NCBI GenBank assembly: GCA_046047315.1
Contig: JBJOID010000143.1
Span: 1 to 15,773 of the forward strand
Source of the DNA: WGMK01 sp046047315
GTDB taxonomy: Bacteria; Hydrogenedentota; Hydrogenedentia; Hydrogenedentales; JAEUWI01
Reading direction: 5' to 3'
Length of the DNA stretch: 15,773 nt
Positions within the stretch are counted from its first letter, which is position 1. Every line of letters starts with the position of its first letter. The notes under the pieces were generated by a model. That model was not told the DNA's origin, did not search any database, and worked only from the letters and a program-made list of their open reading frames with translations. Below are positions 7,094 to 14,389 of this stretch, in pieces. The translations under genes were made by a program, and so were the position numbers.

Positions 7094-7957
7094 CTAGCAA
7101 CTCGATGTTGTGCAATAGTCCTGTGGATCGGCCTTTACGCATGACCCACTAACGCACTTGTAGCTGTTGCCACCTCCCTTTGTTCCCACCATGCCTTGCA
7201 TAACGGCGGTCTTCACATCTTGATTTGCAAACGTCATTCCCTCATTACGTTGAACAGGGGACAGGGGATCAATGAACCGCTTCTCCACTGCGAAAATCAG
7301 TGCTGCGCGATCGGCGTTCACCGATTCCTTGAGGTTGAGCACGCCGAGATAGTTCTTGTTCCCGATCGGCGTCTGAGTATATCCGCCGCTGCTATTGGGC
7401 ACCCCGTCAAGATGCTTGTCCAAGTCGGCCGCGGAGGGGCGGCTGATGCTTGGGTCCTTTGCGATGTCGGTGCGCAATCCCACAAAGGGCATGCATGCCC
7501 ACTTGAGGGTTCGCTGGAAATGCTCGAACAAATCTATGAACCGTTCGTAATCGGGCTTCGAGGCTGCATTGGGATAAACATACAGGTCTCCCATCGTAAT
7601 CGATCCCGCGCCAGTCTCTCCCGCAATGAGCGCCAGTGTAGCCTTGCCAACGTACACGTCATGCGGGGTGAATGAAGCCAGCCGCAAGGTGTCCCCGTCG
7701 GCCACGGGCACCGTGTCCATGCGGGCGGCGAAGTAGGTTGCCACCGTCTTGATGGAATTCTTGAAATACCAGTTGAAGTCCGCCGGAACTATTCTCCCAT
7801 TGTCGTCGGGAGCGTTTCCGTGCAGCAGGTTGGTCAAAAAATTGTGATTCAAAACCTGGTGCCATTGATCGTTGTAGCTTCCGTTCACCGGGCGCGGAGG
7901 GTCCTCCATCCAGTGACGCTTGCGCGCTCCATCGGCAGGAATGATGTCGTAATTCAT
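7094..7957 (-). CDS. Hypothetical protein with cysteine-rich C-terminal tail
   Basis: A 287-residue protein that I do not recognise. It has no signal peptide or membrane helix from this start. The body is mixed alpha/beta in look, with aromatic-rich stretches (FNWYFKNSIKTVATYFAAR, ERFIDLFEHFQRTLKWACM). The C-terminal ~30 residues are set off by a GGG and carry four cysteines in C-x4-C-x8-C-x4-C, the last being the final residue; this looks like a small disulfide or metal-binding module. The ATG used here has only a weak ribosome-binding site. A far better GGAGG site (7992-7996) serves an ATG at 7981 in the same frame, separated by one TGA at 7961-7963. G+C is lower than in neighbours (32 of 60 in 7561-7620). 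It lies downstream of the kinase gene on the same strand and upstream of an orphan tail and terminator. The protein may be real, or N-terminally broken. Confidence 0.6.
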   Translation of the reverse strand: MNYDIIPADGARKRHWMEDPPRPVNGSYNDQWHQVLNHNFLTNLLHGNAPDDNGRIVPADFNWYFKNSIKTVATYFAARMDTVPVADGDTLRLASFTPHDVYVGKATLALIAGETGAGSITMGDLYVYPNAASKPDYERFIDLFEHFQRTLKWACMPFVGLRTDIAKDPSISRPSAADLDKHLDGVPNSSGGYTQTPIGNKNYLGVLNLKESVNADRAALIFAVEKRFIDPLSPVQRNEGMTFANQDVKTAVMQGMVGTKGGGNSYKCVSGSCVKADPQDYCTTSSC

Positions 7958-7991
7958 GTCTCATACCCATGCGCGACTCATCTTACGTTAA

Positions 7992-7996
7992 CCTCC
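7992..7996 (-). promoter_or_regulatory. Strong Shine-Dalgarno in front of a six-codon frame (ATG 7981)
   Basis: On the minus strand GGAGG precedes ATG-AGT-CGC-GCA-TGG-GTA-TGA with a 10-nt spacer. The ATG at 7981 is in frame with the 287-residue gene, and only the TGA at 7961-7963 separates them. Either this is a short leader peptide coupled to the gene, or the original start followed by a nonsense change (for example CGA to TGA). Confidence 0.5.
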
Positions 7997-8051
7997 AAAT
8001 GTAGTGAATGGTGTTCATAATTGGCAATTAGGGATGCAGATTCGTTTTTCT

Positions 8052-8189
8052 TCAAGGAGAGCATTGGAACTTGGACGCGATTAGGGGATAACGATTTCCA
8101 AAGCAGGCGTCAAAGTTGCCGGATAAGTCGGAATACTCTTGAGCCCACAACAGGACACTTAAGTGAATATCCTTAACCCACGCGGGCAT
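8052..8189 (-). CDS. Possible small protein (45 residues)
   Basis: A 45-codon frame starting ATG at 8189 with a very good ribosome-binding site (GGAGGGG, seven nt upstream). The product begins MPAWVKDIHLSVLLWAQEYS and ends FQCSP, with one mildly hydrophobic stretch (IHLSVLLWA) and two cysteines. It has no family resemblance I can name. Its opening AWVKD echoes the AWV-stop-D of the frame upstream of the 287-residue gene, which suggests either a shared N-terminal motif or chance. It lies in a low-G+C gap between kinase and hypothetical gene. It could be a real leader-like small protein or a truncated paralogue; coding status is uncertain. Confidence 0.3.
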   Translation of the reverse strand: MPAWVKDIHLSVLLWAQEYSDLSGNFDACFGNRYPLIASKFQCSP

Positions 8190-8236
8190 CGTGTTTCCCC
8201 TCCGATGTCGATACGCTGCGATTTCCCTGGGTGGCG

Positions 8237-11200
8237 TTATTGCAGGAGCACGACGGGTTCGCTGAACGCGCCGCGCTTGATGTGAAGCCGGACACTATTT
8301 CCGGGGGCTTCCCCTTCCCCCGGATGCTGCCTCAGGTATTCAATGAGTTCTTGTAGGTTGCTGAAACTCCTGTCGTTGATGGCGGCAATGCGGTCATACA
8401 CGCTTAATCGCAGTTTTGTCAACCAGGGCTTCAGGGGCGAGGTGGACATATCGGGCAGCCAGAGGTCGAGCACATCCTGTTCGGGCGGCCAGCCGAGCCA
8501 CTCCGTTGTGCGCGAATACAACTGCGTGTTGAGGCTTGCGCCGTAGAACTGGAGCGCGGTGAGGAATTCGGCTTGCAGCTGTTTACATTCCTCGTCGGAG
8601 AGTTCCACCGGTATTTCCGGGCTTTCCGGGCAGACCACGGTCACGCGTCCGGTGAAGTTTTGGCCCGCGCGGTTGCCGCCGCCCCAGGCGGTTTCCCCGC
8701 AGGGCGCGCCGGGGGCGAGCAGGGCGAGCAGCGGGGCGGCGCCCTCGGGGCGCAGGGTCATGCCGGGGTGGAGGCCCAGCGTGGCCAAGGTTTCGGTGAG
8801 GGGGCCTTCGGGGAGGGGGGCGCCGCCGGCCAATTGTTCCCGCCAGCCGGGGGCGACGGCCTCCAGCCGCGCGGCCAACTCCGCCAGCCGGGACGGGGTG
8901 ACCAGCGCGTGATGCACGAAATCGCTGGAGGCAGCCAGGGCCTGTGCACTGGGCGGCGCGGTTCGGTTCACCCGCAGCATCCCGTTGTAGTAGCCCCAGA
9001 GATCTTCACTATCCCCGGCCAGCGCGATCTTGCTGCCTTGTTCTTCCCATTGCAGGCCGGAATTCTGCAACTGGTTTCCCTCGGTGACGAGGTGGAGCGT
9101 CAGTCCCGCGTCGCTCGCCACGAAGAGGCGGTTGCCATCGCGCGTGAAAAGGAGCGCATTGACCTCGCTGTTCGAGGGCTTGACGGTGCTCAGCACTTCC
9201 AGGGTGTCGCCGCGCAGCAGGAGGACCGAGCCATCCGCGCGCCCGGCCGCAAGGTAATCCTTGCCCGGCGCCACGGCCAGCGCGCTTAGGTCGCCCGCGC
9301 CGAGGTCCACCGTCTTGATCAGCGCGGGGGGATTCGTGGCGGCGTGGTGGAGCTTGCCTGTGCTATCGCCCGCCAGGAGGCTGCCATCCGGCAGGAACAC
9401 GAGCGCACGAATGGCGTCCTCGCCGCAGGATAGCGTAGCCACCGGTTCGGGCTCCCCGGTTCTCCAGAGGCTCAGCCGGCCATGATAGTCCCCGGCGGCG
9501 ATCAGGGCGCGGTCCGGGCTGATTTCCGGGCTTGTACCCAGGAGGCCCGTCGTTCCGCGATAGAGCAGCGGGGCCGCGCCCGGCGAGAGGTCCAAGGTGG
9601 CGACGCTGAAGCCGTCCACGCTCCACGCCATGAGCGATGCATCCCCCGAGAACGCGGGGGCATGTGGGACACTCATGGACTGGCTTGAAAGTACGGTGCG
9701 AAGCCGACCGCTGTGGGGGTCCAGCAGCCACACTTCGCCGTTCAGTCCATAGGCGGCGAGGTGTTGCTGGCTACCAGACAAGCCGTTAATGTAGTGACGC
9801 TGTGTCGCCGCGCGGGTTTGGGCGATGGTTTGAATCGCCCGCTCGGGGCTCCAGAATCGCAGGCTGCCCGCGCTGTCCAGCGTGGCGGCATTGCCTTCCT
9901 CCAAGGCTGCGAGTCTGCCCGACACCCCCTCGTGCCCGCCGGCCCGGTCAATCAGCGCATTGGTGTTGATGTCGAACCAATTGACGAAACCGTTTTCATC
10001 GAGGGCGATGAAGAAGCGGCCGTCCGTGCTGACGGCGCCCTCGCGCAGGGAGTCGTCGCCGCGCAGGTAACGCTGTTGTCCCGTGGCCGCGTCCAGCACC
10101 AGCATCACCCCGCCGGAGGCTTTCACGACCAGATTGCCTTTGGGGTCGGCATGCGCGTGGGCCACGTATCCCGTGTCCGCCGTGGTGCTCCAGCGGAGGC
10201 TGCCGTCGGCGGTGTCGTGTCCCGCGCAGCGTCCTTCGCCATGCGTCACCAGCACGGCGCCGTCCGGGCTGAATCCGGAGATGTTGCCCGGCATGCTGGC
10301 AATGGCCTCGCCGGTTTCCAGAGAGAACAGCGAGACTTTGGTGTCGATGGCGCTGATGTGGCTGCGGCCATGAAGCGCGGCGGCAAGCCCGCGCCCCGCA
10401 TGCAGGTCGAGAGCGTCGATGCGCCCGTCGAGTTGCGTCACCAGCGTGGCCTCGCCCCCCGTGCGCCAGTTCCACTGGAGCACCTTGCCATCCTCGGTCC
10501 CGATAAGGAGGCGGTCCCCATTCAGCGGTATGAGCGCGCTGCAGGGTTGTCCACCGGGAAGCCTGATGCGTGCGGCTTCCGCGCCGGAGGCGACGGTTCT
10601 AAGGGTGACGATGCCGTGCGAATACCCGAGGGCGACGGCGGCGCCGTCGTCGAGCAGGACGCCAACGTTGAGGCGGTCGGGCAGCTTCTCGCTCTCAAAG
10701 AGCACCTGCCGCCCGAGGACGTCCCACACTCGCGCCTGCCAGTAATCGTAGAGCACGAGCGCGCGGGTGCGGGCGGTGTTGAACTCCAGCCCCATGGGCG
10801 GCTCGCCGGGGCGGCTGAGCACGAGGGTTTCGCGTTCGCTCTGGTATTTGGCGTGCCGCCATTCCCAGCCGCGGCGTTCCTCGGGGATGGTGGGGAGGAT
10901 GGCGCGGACGGTGGCGAAGTCGCCGTCTTCGAGGGCGCGGTGCATGAGGCGGAGGCTGGCGATCCAGGATTCCTCCTCGGCGCGGGCGCGCTGGGTCTGG
11001 GCGATGTCGCGCTGCTCCTCGGCGAGGGCCTGGCTGTCGCGGGCGTCCTGCTCGGCGGCCTCGGCGCGGATGCGCTCGGCGCGCTCACGGTCGCGGGCCT
11101 GCCAGATGGAGTAGTAGGAGAAGACGAAGCCGGCGAGCAGGACCGCGGCGGCGGTGGCGCCGGAGAGTATCCAGGGGCGGTTGCGGCGGTAGTAGCGCAG

Positions 11201-12514
11201 CAGCACCTCGCGGGGGGAGTATTCGTGGCTGGAGACGATGGCGCCGGTCTGGAAATTGAGCAGGTCCTTGAGCATCGCCTCGGCGGTCTGGTAGCGGTCG
11301 CGGGGGTCCTTTTGCAGGGCGCGCGTGGCGATGCTGGCGAGCTCGGGGGGGATGAGGGTGTCTATGGCGAGGAGGGGGCGGGGGTCCTCGCGCACGGTCT
11401 GGTTGAGCAGGCTGGGCACGCTGCCCGCGTCGAAGGGGCGCTGGCCCGCGAGGATTTCGTAGAGCACGACGCCGAGGGAGAAGACGTCGGAAGATTCGTT
11501 GATTTTCTGGATGTAGCCGAGGGCCTGCTCGGGGGACATGTAGCCCGGGGTGCCGATGGCCTGGCCGATCTCGGTGGCGATTTCGGCGCCGTGCTCGGCC
11601 ACGAACTTCTCGCGGAAGCGCTGGATGGTGGCCTGCTCTTCCTCCTCGGAGGCGGTGCGTACCTTGGCGATGCCCCAGTCCAACACCACGGTTTCGCCGA
11701 AGTCGCCAATCATCACGTTGGCGGGCTTGATGTCGCGGTGGATGACGCCGCGGCTGTGGGCGTAGGCGATGGCCTGGCAGAGCTGGATGAAGTTGGGCAG
11801 AAGGGCGAGGCGGTCTTCGAGGGTCTTGCATTCCTTGATGCGGGCGGAGAAGGTTTTCCCGCGCACCAGCTTCATGGTGTAGTAGAGGGTGCCGTTCTCG
11901 CGTCGGCCCACCTCATAGACGGGCACGATGGAGGGGTGTTCGAGCTTGGCGGTGAGCAGCCCTTCCTGCAGGAAGCGCGAGGTCATCGCGGTGGTGCGGC
12001 GGATGGGGCTGTCTTCGGTGGCGCCCTGGTGCTCGGACTCGGGCAGCAGCTCTTTCAGCGCCACCTCGCGATCCATCTGGCGGTCGTGCACCAGCAGCAC
12101 GCGGCCCATGCCCCCGGTGGCGTGCTCGGAGATGTGGGTGTAGCGGCCGGCCGGCTCGATGTAGTCCACGTCTTCGCTGCGGGCGAAACGGGGATTGCCG
12201 ATCATGGGCGCGGTGGAGGGGTCGCCCAGGGTGGGGGGCTCGGGCTGGCGGATAAAGCGCTCCGCGCGGGCCTCGCCGCCCAAGGCCTCGATAGCGGCAT
12301 CCACCTGTCCCTCGAAATTCTGGAGGAAGGCGCGCTCCAGCGTGGCGAGGTGTTCGCGTTCGACGGGGGAGAGCAGCCCTTTGCGCTCCAGCACCGTGAG
12401 GAGTTCGGGGGCGTCGTCGCGGGTTTCGTCGGCCGAAAGCGGAGCACGTTCATCACGGCGGATGAACGAACCCCACAACAGCAGACGAAGAAGATCATCT
12501 CTTCGTCTTATCAT
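8237..12514 (-). CDS. Membrane Ser/Thr protein kinase with beta-propeller and PDZ-like C-terminus
   Basis: A 1425-residue PknB-type kinase. An ATG preceded by AGAGGT fits as start. After an N-terminal region of unknown function (1-120) comes the kinase domain (~124-420): Gly-rich loop ATGGMG (132-137), K154 in VALK, E184 in the C-helix, HRDIKPAN (259-266), DWG in place of DFG (279-281), and GTPGYMSPE (321-329). All catalytic residues are present. The activation segment carries an unusually long acidic insert (EEEEQATIQRFREKFVAEHGAE). A single membrane helix (~447-469) and a short charged coiled coil (~470-515) follow, then RGWEWRH (548-554), typical of planctomycete-like kinase-WD40 fusions. 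The rest to ~1180 is a run of WD40-like blades; the final ~58 residues (1368-1425, VYDRIAAINDRSF...) resemble a PDZ peptide-binding fold. It likely phosphorylates cytosolic targets in response to ligand bound by the propeller; the signal is unknown. Confidence 0.88.
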   Translation of the reverse strand: MIRRRDDLLRLLLWGSFIRRDERAPLSADETRDDAPELLTVLERKGLLSPVEREHLATLERAFLQNFEGQVDAAIEALGGEARAERFIRQPEPPTLGDPSTAPMIGNPRFARSEDVDYIEPAGRYTHISEHATGGMGRVLLVHDRQMDREVALKELLPESEHQGATEDSPIRRTTAMTSRFLQEGLLTAKLEHPSIVPVYEVGRRENGTLYYTMKLVRGKTFSARIKECKTLEDRLALLPNFIQLCQAIAYAHSRGVIHRDIKPANVMIGDFGETVVLDWGIAKVRTASEEEEQATIQRFREKFVAEHGAEIATEIGQAIGTPGYMSPEQALGYIQKINESSDVFSLGVVLYEILAGQRPFDAGSVPSLLNQTVREDPRPLLAIDTLIPPELASIATRALQKDPRDRYQTAEAMLKDLLNFQTGAIVSSHEYSPREVLLRYYRRNRPWILSGATAAAVLLAGFVFSYYSIWQARDRERAERIRAEAAEQDARDSQALAEEQRDIAQTQRARAEEESWIASLRLMHRALEDGDFATVRAILPTIPEERRGWEWRHAKYQSERETLVLSRPGEPPMGLEFNTARTRALVLYDYWQARVWDVLGRQVLFESEKLPDRLNVGVLLDDGAAVALGYSHGIVTLRTVASGAEAARIRLPGGQPCSALIPLNGDRLLIGTEDGKVLQWNWRTGGEATLVTQLDGRIDALDLHAGRGLAAALHGRSHISAIDTKVSLFSLETGEAIASMPGNISGFSPDGAVLVTHGEGRCAGHDTADGSLRWSTTADTGYVAHAHADPKGNLVVKASGGVMLVLDAATGQQRYLRGDDSLREGAVSTDGRFFIALDENGFVNWFDINTNALIDRAGGHEGVSGRLAALEEGNAATLDSAGSLRFWSPERAIQTIAQTRAATQRHYINGLSGSQQHLAAYGLNGEVWLLDPHSGRLRTVLSSQSMSVPHAPAFSGDASLMAWSVDGFSVATLDLSPGAAPLLYRGTTGLLGTSPEISPDRALIAAGDYHGRLSLWRTGEPEPVATLSCGEDAIRALVFLPDGSLLAGDSTGKLHHAATNPPALIKTVDLGAGDLSALAVAPGKDYLAAGRADGSVLLLRGDTLEVLSTVKPSNSEVNALLFTRDGNRLFVASDAGLTLHLVTEGNQLQNSGLQWEEQGSKIALAGDSEDLWGYYNGMLRVNRTAPPSAQALAASSDFVHHALVTPSRLAELAARLEAVAPGWREQLAGGAPLPEGPLTETLATLGLHPGMTLRPEGAAPLLALLAPGAPCGETAWGGGNRAGQNFTGRVTVVCPESPEIPVELSDEECKQLQAEFLTALQFYGASLNTQLYSRTTEWLGWPPEQDVLDLWLPDMSTSPLKPWLTKLRLSVYDRIAAINDRSFSNLQELIEYLRQHPGEGEAPGNSVRLHIKRGAFSEPVVLLQ

Positions 12515-12542
12515 GATTCGCTACCTCTAGCTCACCGCGGTC

Positions 12543-12571
12543 AGCCTACACCCTCGAAGCGGGTTCGTCAA
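12543..12571 (-). promoter_or_regulatory. Candidate sigma-70-type promoter of the kinase gene
   Basis: On the minus strand TTGACG (12571-12566) and TAGGCT (12548-12543) are spaced by 17 nt. The -35 matches five of six consensus bases, the -10 only three of six. Transcription would begin near 12536, about 22 nt before the kinase ATG. Confidence 0.35.
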
Positions 12572-12680
12572 GTAGTTTTTGGGCACAGTTCCTATACTGA
12601 TGCATTTAGCGATATGGTTAAAGAAGGCAAAGCCCTGCAAGCTTCGCTCGATGGCGGGGTGGGATTCCCGCATACCGCGC

Positions 12681-12719
12681 AAAAGCAAAAATCCCGGAGC
12701 GCGAGACACGCTCCGGGAT
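12681..12719 (-). terminator. Rho-independent terminator of the Gfo/Idh operon
   Basis: A perfect 11-bp inverted repeat (ATCCCGGAGCG at 12691-12701 and its complement at 12709-12719, 7-nt loop) is followed on the minus strand by TTTTGCTTTT (12690-12681). It lies about 20 nt past the oxidoreductase stop and insulates the downstream kinase gene. Confidence 0.92.
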
Positions 12720-12738
12720 GTGCGGGAAGTGGGCGGTA

Positions 12739-13884
12739 TCAGGGCTTGCAGCTTTCCCATACGCCGGTGCGGGCGGACTTGAGCACGGCGTCGCAGACGT
12801 ACTGCGTCTCGAGGCCATCGCGCAGGTTGGGGCGCACGGCGGGCTGGCCGTCTTCGAGGCTCTTGAGGAAGTCTGCGAGACAGTTGATAAATGTGTGCTC
12901 GTAGCCGATGGTGGTGCCGGGCACCCAGTAGCGGTCCATGTAGGGATGCTCGAAATCGGTGACGAGGATATCGGTCCAGCCGTGCACGTGCGAGTCGTGG
13001 GTGTTGTCGAAGAACTTGATACGGTGCGGTTCTTCAAGGTTGAACTCGAGGGAGCCGTGCTCGCCGTTGACCTCGAAGGTGTTCTGGTTCTTGCGTCCGC
13101 GCGCGTAGCGGGTGCTTTCGAAGGTGCCGATGGCGCCGTTGTCGAACTTGACGAGGAAGGCGCACGCGTCGTCGATGCCCACGGCTTCCTTCTTGCCGCT
13201 CAACTGGTGGGCGCGTTCCTTGATGAAGGTCTCGGTGATGGCCGATACCTTCTCGGTGCCGCCGATGAGCCAGTGCGCGGTGTCGATGCTGTGCGCCAAG
13301 AGGTCTCCGGTCACGCCGCTTCCAGCCACCGCCACGTCGAGGCGCCACAATCCCGCGCCGCCCTGGGGCAGGTCGGGGCTGATGGTCCAGTCCTGCAGGT
13401 ATTTGGCGCGGTAGTGGAAGACGCGGCCGAGCCGACCCTCGTCGATGAGGCGCTTGGCCAGGCTGATGGCGGGCACGCGGCGGTAGTTGTACCAGATCAT
13501 GTTCGCCACGCCGGCCTTCTCAACGGCGGCCACCATCCGCTCGCCCTCGGCGGCATTCATGGCGAGGGGCTTCTCGCACAGCACCATCTTGCCCGCGGCG
13601 GCGGCGGCCTCCACGATTTCGCAGTGCGTATCGTTCGGGCTGCCAATGTCGATGCAGTCGATGTCCTTGCGATCGATCAGGGCGCGCCAGTCGGTCTCCG
13701 TGGTTTCCCAGCCCCAGCGATCGGCGAAGTCCTTGAGCTTCTCCGGATTCCGCGCACAGGCGGCCTTCTTCACCGGCTCGTACTCGAGGTCGAAGAAGTG
13801 GCTTACCTGGTGAATCGCATTCGAATGCGCCCGGCCCATGAAGCCATAGCCGATCATCGCGATGTTTAGTTTTTTGGTTGGCAT
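12739..13884 (-). CDS. Gfo/Idh/MocA-family NAD(P)-dependent oxidoreductase
   Basis: A 381-residue cytosolic dehydrogenase of the glucose-fructose oxidoreductase/inositol dehydrogenase family. The N-terminal Rossmann fold has the dinucleotide loop GYGFMG (12-17), and the family's CEKP motif is at 103-106 with the conserved Lys105. The C-terminal alpha/beta substrate domain has NYRR (133-136) and the catalytic strand GDLLAHSIDTAHW (D194, H198, D201, H204). Members oxidise or epimerise sugars, inositols or related polyols; the substrate cannot be read from sequence. The ATG has an AAAGGT site eight nt upstream. It is the last gene of a leftward unit with a TIM-barrel isomerase and a symporter, so it probably acts on the imported and isomerised carbohydrate. 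Confidence 0.93.
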   Translation of the reverse strand: MPTKKLNIAMIGYGFMGRAHSNAIHQVSHFFDLEYEPVKKAACARNPEKLKDFADRWGWETTETDWRALIDRKDIDCIDIGSPNDTHCEIVEAAAAAGKMVLCEKPLAMNAAEGERMVAAVEKAGVANMIWYNYRRVPAISLAKRLIDEGRLGRVFHYRAKYLQDWTISPDLPQGGAGLWRLDVAVAGSGVTGDLLAHSIDTAHWLIGGTEKVSAITETFIKERAHQLSGKKEAVGIDDACAFLVKFDNGAIGTFESTRYARGRKNQNTFEVNGEHGSLEFNLEEPHRIKFFDNTHDSHVHGWTDILVTDFEHPYMDRYWVPGTTIGYEHTFINCLADFLKSLEDGQPAVRPNLRDGLETQYVCDAVLKSARTGVWESCKP

Positions 13885-13910
13885 GTTCTTACCTTTAAGT
13901 TGTTTGGTGT

Positions 13911-13938
13911 TTCCCGCAAAGGCGCAAAGAAGCCAAGG
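13911..13938 (+). repeat. Left terminal inverted repeat
   Basis: It contains CGCAAAGGCGCAAAGAAG. It pairs with the right copy at 14358-14385 (22 of 28 identical in inverted orientation). Confidence 0.6.
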
Positions 13939-13947
13939 GGCAATGCA

Positions 13948-14340
13948 TTAATCCGGCAAGCCATTTGCGATACGGTAGATCCCGTCCTTTAGAAATTCCT
14001 CTCCAAAGTTAATCAGCAAGCCAAGTCGTAGCCCCGTTACTTTGAGATATGTTCGTACCTGCTTCTTATGCGCAGGAATAATTTTCTCGACACTCTTGAG
14101 TTCGAGGAGGACAAGGTTTTCCACTATTACATCTGCGCGAAACGCCTCGTCAAAGCATTCACCATCATAGTGGATTTCAATAGGTACTTGTCTGGCATAT
14201 GCCATTTCATTCTTTCGAAGTTCATAACATAGGACCGACTCATTCACAGATTCGAAAATACCAGGCCCGAGTGCCGTGTGAACTTTGAAGGCTAAGTCCA
14301 GTATTCGCTTGGAAAGCAAGTTCTCAGGACAGTCGTGCAA
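13948..14340 (-). CDS. GxxExxY family protein (PD-(D/E)XK-like)
   Basis: A 130-residue protein of the GxxExxY family, small proteins related to PD-(D/E)XK nucleases with no settled function. The family pattern is clear: KVHTALGPGIFES near residues 19-31, then a core ADVIVENLVLLELKSVEKI holding the Asp and Glu-x-Lys of the nuclease-like site, and the ending HKKQVRTYLKVTGLRLGLLINFG. The Tyr of the name motif is Asn here (GIFESVN). An in-frame TAG directly precedes the first codon, so translation starts at TTG (14340) or further in. AAGGA about seven nt before this TTG lies beside the inverted repeat and supports the start. G+C is far below that of its neighbours, a sign of transfer. Confidence 0.85.
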   Translation of the reverse strand: MHDCPENLLSKRILDLAFKVHTALGPGIFESVNESVLCYELRKNEMAYARQVPIEIHYDGECFDEAFRADVIVENLVLLELKSVEKIIPAHKKQVRTYLKVTGLRLGLLINFGEEFLKDGIYRIANGLPD

Positions 14341-14347
14341 CTAGTCT

Positions 14348-14351
14348 TCCT
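14348..14351 (-). promoter_or_regulatory. Shine-Dalgarno setting a TTG start for the GxxExxY gene
   Basis: AGGA on the minus strand, within AAAGGAAG, lies seven nt before the TTG at 14340. It belongs to the same purine-rich CGCAAAG-type sequence that forms the right inverted repeat, so the element seems to bring its own ribosome-binding site. Confidence 0.45.
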
Positions 14352-14357
14352 TTGCGG

Positions 14358-14385
14358 CCTTTGCTCCTTCGCCTCTTTGCGCGAA
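14358..14385 (-). repeat. Right terminal inverted repeat
   Basis: On the minus strand it starts TTCGCGCAAAG and matches the left copy at 22 of 28 positions. It ends only a few bases before the isomerase stop codon. Confidence 0.6.
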
Positions 14386-14389
14386 AACT

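Larger units (their letters stand above)
13911..14385 (-). mobile_element. Repeat-bounded 475-bp insertion carrying a GxxExxY gene
   Basis: The low-G+C GxxExxY gene is enclosed by terminal inverted repeats (13911-13938 and 14358-14385) that match at 22 of 28 positions without gaps. The element sits between two genes of a carbohydrate operon, starting within a few bases of the isomerase stop. No transposase and no clear target-site duplication are visible, so it may be a non-autonomous, MITE-like element moved in trans. G+C in 14041-14100 is 24 of 60, against 43 of 60 in 13561-13620. Confidence 0.5.

Noticed and set aside
7094..7180. The Gly-Gly/Cys tail as a RiPP core peptide
   Set aside because: The precursor would be unusually long, and no lanthionine synthetase, radical SAM enzyme, YcaO or peptidase-exporter is present in the window.
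7961..7963. The TGA as a selenocysteine codon
   Set aside because: It is the seventh codon, no convincing bacterial SECIS hairpin follows, and there is no selenoprotein context; nonsense change or leader peptide is simpler.
9713..12904. A 1063-codon plus-strand open frame antisense to the kinase gene
   Set aside because: The opposite frame encodes clear kinase motifs. The antisense product is low-complexity Gly/Ala/Val/His-rich with no domain, as expected from a high-G+C shadow frame.
12718..13869. A 383-codon plus-strand open frame antisense to the oxidoreductase gene
   Set aside because: It mirrors the Gfo/Idh gene codon by codon and crosses its terminator; no family features.
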